NCBI GenBank assembly: GCA_963920635.1
Contig: OY987299.1
Location: 26,800,901-26,864,900 of the forward strand
DNA from: Pseudeuparius sepicola
Taxonomy: Eukaryota > Arthropoda > Insecta > Coleoptera > Anthribidae
DNA length: 64,000 nucleotides
Reading direction: 5' to 3'
The position numbers and the translations under genes were made by a program. Positions 60,230-64,000 of the stretch are shown here, piece after piece. Numbering within the stretch: the first letter of the stretch is position 1; every line of letters starts with the position of its first letter. The notes beneath the pieces were generated by a model. The model was given only the letters and a program-made list of their open reading frames with translations. It was not told the DNA's origin and ran no database searches.

Positions 60230-62240
60230 AGTAACTAGTCCAATAAAGATGTCAGTTTTGCAAAAAAAATTCCATATGGGATGATTTTTTCAGGGTTGCT
60301 TAGGGACTGCCTGCCAACTGCCTCCCAACCAAAAGATGACACTCGAACTCCTGCTACGAATTGTGCTATAGGGTGGTTTCCTAAACAATAGGGGTGGTTT
60401 CCTAAACATTTTTTTTATATACCTATAATAAAAGTTGTAGGGGATGAAAGTACGAACAACTTTTCCTCAATTTTTTGTATCTCAAATACATAACGAGTTA
60501 CAGCGAATTATTTATTATGACAAACATTCCTCACGCTGCAGGGGTGGTCTTGTAAATATTTATTTACAAAAAATGACCTTATTAGAAGTTTCAGAGGATG
60601 AACTTCTGCTCAACTTTTCTTATAATTTTTTTTGTGTCTAATACCTAGTGATTTACAGGGCATTAAATAAAAAATTAATTAAAAGAAATTTTCCCTGTAA
60701 ATCATTAAGTATTGGAGACACAAAAAAATAGAAAAAAGTTGGTAAGAAGTTCATCGTCTAAAACTTTTATTAAGGTCATTTTTCCGTACAAAAATGTTTG
60801 CAGGTCCACCCCTGCAGCGTGCGAAATAAGTAATGCGCTGTAACTCGTTACAGACACAAAAAAAAATTATGAGGAAAAATTGTTCATACTTTGATCCCTT
60901 GCAACTTTTATTTAGGGTAATTTTGCTCTAAAAAAATGTTTAGGAAACCACCCCTAGTGCACGGCCACACATAAGGCGGACGGCGGAGCGGAGAGCAGAG
61001 CGGAAAGCGGAGAGTAGTGCGTCTAGTGCCCACACAGTCAGCGGATTGTGACAGCTTTGAAAGGCGTATTGCGCAGAGAGGTTGGCAGTAAAGTGGAGAC
61101 ATTGAAAGGCTGAACTTCGTAGAAACAGCTATAAAAATGTCGATTTCTACATTATTTTTATGTGAAAATTCACAACTCAAATTTTGGATTTTTCAAAATA
61201 AACGTGCAGTGTGGGTACATGAAATAAACCTAAGCAGGGAATCACTTGGTGAATTCCATCATCTGTAGGCATTGCAAACTAGATTTCGGGGTAGGCAGTC
61301 TTCTTATCAGCATGCAAGGTAGCTGAAGCTTTGATAGCTAAATCCAAATTTGTTTCTTTATTAGAAACCCCTTGACCTTGACTACACCACTTTTTCCAGT
61401 AGTCCATACCTTTAGGTTTATCACCCTTCCTTTTTTTCCCCTCCATTTTTCGACAGTAATAATGATTCACGTATCTATCCTTAACAAGGTCATCGAATAA
61501 CAGTGCATTAAAATTACTCACTTACACGGTACACTTAATTCTCTTCACTATTCGTTCACCACTTTTTACTTTTATTCGCTTCGAGTTCGCATGGAACAAT
61601 ACTGCCGTAAGCGCGGTCACGCGCCGCGGCGCCGCTTATATAGCAGCCCAGTAACCATCCAGAAACTAGGGCATGGCGAATAATCGAGAAACAACGCAAA
61701 GTGTCCCTACAATACAAAATAGTTCGGCTGCAACTGCGTCTGCCTCTCGTCAAAAGATGGCGCTAGGCGCTACTATTACTACATAATATATTCAAATGTA
61801 ATAATAATTTAACTCTTCACTCCTCGTATTTTTTCGGTATAATATTAGGTAATATTTTGCTTATTTCGGGGGGGGGGGGGGGGGTTTGAACCCCCGAAAC
61901 CCCCCCCTTGGCTACGCCCGTGCTCTCCGCTCTCCTCTCCGCGGTATGTGTGGACACTATACTAGGCTTTCTATTGTTTTGAAAGCTCCGTTATCATCTT
62001 CGCTCTGCTCTCCGCTCCGCCGTCCGCCTTATATGTGTGGCCGTGCACCTATTGTTTAGGAACCCACCCCATTGTTTAGGAAACCACCCTATAGCTCAAT
62101 TCAAACCAGGAGTTCGAGTGTGATCTTTTGTTTAAACACTCAGGAGGTAGTCCTCAAGCAACCCTGAAAAAATCATCCTGATTGGTACTTTTTTTGCGAC
62201 CCCTATGAGCCGAGCACATCTTTAATGGACTAGACACAAA
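60230..62240. mobile_element. Nested foldback region (~2 kb) around a Harbinger-like element
   Basis: The outer arms (about 60234-60413 and 62049-62224) are inverted and share ATGATTTTTTCAGGGTTGCT, AGGAGTTCGAGTGTG-type and CTATAGGGTGGTTTCCTAAA blocks. A second palindrome (60364-60956, centred near 60668) lies inside the left half. The right part is interrupted by the element 60957-62048. Confidence 0.7.
60957..62048. mobile_element. Harbinger-like MITE with 3-bp TSD (CTA)
   Basis: It begins GTGCACGGCCACACATAAGG and ends TATGTGTGGCCGTGCAC, followed internally by the purine-rich GCGGACGGCGGAGCGGAGAG and its inverse. CTA flanks both sides (60954-60956, 62049-62051). A 3-bp duplication favours PIF/Harbinger. 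The interior contains poly-G and poly-C tracts (about 61869-61910) with GGCTACGCCCGTGC, an unrelated repeat end, so other insertions are nested here. An 80-codon minus-strand Lys-rich frame at 61279-61521 is unassigned. Confidence 0.68.
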
Positions 62241-62736
62241 TATGGCCTCCTTGGTTTTGTTGCTGTAGTGAGGAAAATTGAGGAGGCCATAAAATTCCTT
62301 GCTCGATTTACTGTAGATAAGGTCTTTTTCTGCTCCCATTGTGAATATTATTTGTTGTTTCACAATGTACAGAATGAATAAGTAGTCAATTCCAGTTAAC
62401 TAAACTGATATCATTTCCATCCATCAAGGATATGAAATCGAAATCAACCACTGTAAAACTTTCCCTGCCGCTTTGCGAATGTATTGGAGGATCAAGCAAC
62501 CCTTGAATTTATTTTATTCTAAGACAATCAGCGTGATCAACACAATCAGTGTGATTTGTCAAATTATTTTCACCGTTTAGGAAAATGTCCATTTAGCAGC
62601 TAGGTATTACACGTAAAAAAATATAGTATTTGGAATGTTCATATCCTCAAATGATTCAACCCTCGTCCTTGTGCGACATGGGCTAATATCTACTTGTACA
62701 TTAAGATGTTTTTGACTGTCTCATCATTTTTTCCAG
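62241..62736. other. Sequence upstream of the dehydrogenase exon
   Basis: No gene is seen. It ends in the pyrimidine-rich acceptor TCATTTTTTCCAG of the next exon, so it is probably intronic. Confidence 0.5.
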
Positions 62737-63105
62737 CAGAAGACTGTGCTCTACAAAAAACTAACATATTAATTGGTGATTTTGATCTAATTGGACCTCA
62801 CATTTACAATCTCCCAAATGTGGAATGGATCCAGGGCACATGGGCAGGAGTCGAGAAATTATTGCCATATATAAATCAAAACAATTTGCCCACATTTCCA
62901 ATCACAAGGTTCTCTGGTAAACATTTTGGTAGTTTAATGGCGGAATATGTCGTTTCAAATATTATTAATTACGAACGTGATTTTTTCCAAGTAAGAGAAA
63001 ATCAAAAAAGTAAAAAGTGGCTCCAAGATGGTAAAATATTGCATCATAGGGCAATTTACGATTTGAAAGTTGGCATATTAGGTGTTGGCATCATTGGCGA
63101 AAAAA
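62737..63105 (+). CDS. D-2-hydroxyacid dehydrogenase-like exon (glyoxylate/hydroxypyruvate reductase family)
   Basis: The exon follows TTTTTTCCAG and encodes about 123 residues. It reads through LPNVEWIQGTWAGVEKLLPY, PITRFSGKHFGSLMAEYVVS and LQDGKILHHRAIYDLKVGIL, then GVGIIGE. The W-x-Q-G-x-x-A-G-V-E segment and the MAEYV motif belong to the catalytic-domain/NAD-domain boundary of D-isomer 2-hydroxyacid dehydrogenases. GILGVGIIG is the G-x-G-x-x-G dinucleotide loop. The family reduces glyoxylate, hydroxypyruvate or related oxoacids with NAD(P)H in the cytosol. The reading frame ends soon after (stop 63117). A GTGTGT donor at 63106 would end the exon. N-terminal exon(s) and the rest of the NAD-binding and catalytic His parts are not visible, so it is either a gene with distant exons or a truncated copy. 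Confidence 0.72.
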
Positions 63106-63392
63106 GTGTGTTTGACTAATTATGTAATTAGGCAGTGGATAAAGGTCTGAAAATTTGAAAATTTAATCATCATAAAGATAACTTTATTATAATTATTATT
63201 GTGCATTATACCCTATATGTAGGCACAAATACAATACATTATAAATAATTACTTATAAAAAAAACATGAACATATTTTTAATTCTAACACTTTTATTTTT
63301 GATAATAATTATTTCTTTGAATACTTTTAATAATAATGGTATTTTTACATTTTGTTTGTTTAGAAAATACAAGCAATAGAAAACTTGGTAAC
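63106..63392. other. AT-rich spacer after the dehydrogenase exon
   Basis: Nothing recognised. It is intronic if the GTGTGT donor is used. Confidence 0.45.
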
Positions 63393-63396
63393 TTTA

Positions 63397-63736
63397 AGAG
63401 GGGGTTGCCGACAGCGAAAGTGACGTTAGATCTCGTATTTTTTTAAGTTGTATAGCATAAAATCTAATAACATTTTACCTGGCAAAAATTTAGTACAAAC
63501 ATCTCTTGTCTTCATTTTAATCATAACATCTTAAAAACATATGCACTGGAATTATTATTTTTCCCAAGGTTTTCATATCCTATAAAGCAAAACTCTGCTT
63601 GTAAGATCTTATGATTAAAATGAAGACAGAGATGTTTGTACTAAATTTTTGCCAGGTAAAATGTTATTAGATTTTATGCTATACAACTTAAAAAAATACG
63701 AAATCTAACGTCACTTTCGCTGTCGGCAACCCCCTC
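63397..63736. mobile_element. TTAA-flanked palindromic MITE
   Basis: It starts GAGGGGGTTGCCGACAGCG and ends with the exact inverse, flanked by TTAA on both sides (63393-63396, 63737-63740). The ~130-bp arms are almost identical, with one indel and few substitutions, around a ~75-bp centre. TTAA duplication suggests the piggyBac superfamily, but the termini are not the canonical piggyBac ends. Confidence 0.85.
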
Positions 63737-63770
63737 TTAACAAAGTGAGGTGATTTCTAATTGATAAGCT

Positions 63771-63995
63771 TCAATAATTTTGCTGGCGGTGAACTCTGCA
63801 GTTAACAGGTTTACTTGGTGCTGAATCCATTTCTTCGGTTAATTCTATTTTCTCCAGAAATAAGGCTCTCTTTGTCGCATCTAGAATTACAATTTCTCCG
63901 GTTTCCTCATCTCCATGAGTTAGATAACCTTCTTTCTGAACAGGAATGACTTCCTTAGGTGGTCTTGCCAATTTTGACTCCACTGCTTCTTCAGT
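63771..63995 (-). CDS. Probable terminal exon of an unrecognised gene (right edge)
   Basis: A minus-strand frame of ~75 codons with ordinary protein composition reads EEAVESKLARPPKEVIPVQK, then a charged GDEETGEIVILDATKR, and ends CRVHRQQNY before the stop. An in-frame stop at 63996-63998 means an exon would start between there and about 63983. Candidate AG acceptors exist but the polypyrimidine tract would lie off-window. I do not recognise the family. The acidic, low-Cys composition suggests a soluble protein tail. Confidence 0.35.
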   Translation of the reverse strand, partial: TEEAVESKLARPPKEVIPVQKEGYLTHGDEETGEIVILDATKRALFLEKIELTEEMDSAPSKPVNCRVHRQQNY

Positions 63996-64000
63996 TCAGT

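Overview
The window is AT-rich animal nuclear DNA, almost certainly from an insect. It has short GT-AG introns beside very long ones, and it carries Copia, R4/Dong-like, Penelope-like, Tc1-like, hAT-like, Mutator-like and Harbinger-like elements. The insect order cannot be fixed from the sequence alone. There are no bacterial-style operons, no CRISPR array and no rRNA.

Host genes. (1) A large minus-strand gene for a secreted fasciclin (FAS1) domain protein occupies most of the left 38 kb. Its signal-peptide exon is 38426-38536, a 2.57 kb exon is 18716-21283, and two FAS1 exons are 18526-18663 and 5743-5944. It continues beyond the left edge. Its introns are 17.1 kb, 52 bp and 12.6 kb, and the long ones are packed with transposons. 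(2) A complete four-exon minus-strand gene for the mitochondrial ATP synthase F1 delta subunit lies at 42103-42815, upstream of the fasciclin promoter in the same orientation. (3) A plus-strand exon of a D-2-hydroxyacid dehydrogenase-like protein lies at 62737-63105. (4) A probable terminal exon of an unrecognised minus-strand gene sits at the right edge.

Mobile DNA, left to right. A Copia element (1-3156, minus, cut by the window edge) is followed by palindromic repeats and an hAT-like element (4618-5284). Inside the 12.6 kb intron are a Tc1-like foldback (6314-7274), a 330-bp tandem satellite (8221-9083) and a nest of four head-to-tail, 5'-truncated R4/Dong-like retrotransposons, each abutting an (ATT)n tract (9127-14645). 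Inside the 17.1 kb intron are TIR elements, a Penelope-like element with identical 448-bp inverted arms and hammerhead-like motifs (26604-29314), a tRNA-like sequence (33549-33621) and two hAT-like elements (35848-37279, 37484-38407). The second of these sits 10 bp inside the intron from the first splice donor.

Right of the ATP synthase gene, two copies of a Mutator-like element with 9-bp target duplications (45747-46870; 47217-52926) are present. The second is split by an intact Copia element (47272-51942) with matching 295-bp LTRs, a CACGT target duplication and an uninterrupted 1,319-codon Gag-Pol frame. Beyond it lie an hAT-like MITE, tandem CACACTGTA-ended repeats in both orientations, a nested foldback carrying a Harbinger-like element (60957-62048) and a TTAA-flanked palindromic MITE (63397-63736).

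The two Copia copies are nearly identical, and the Penelope arms match everywhere compared, which indicates recent retrotransposition. Most of the remaining DNA is older non-autonomous repeat debris.
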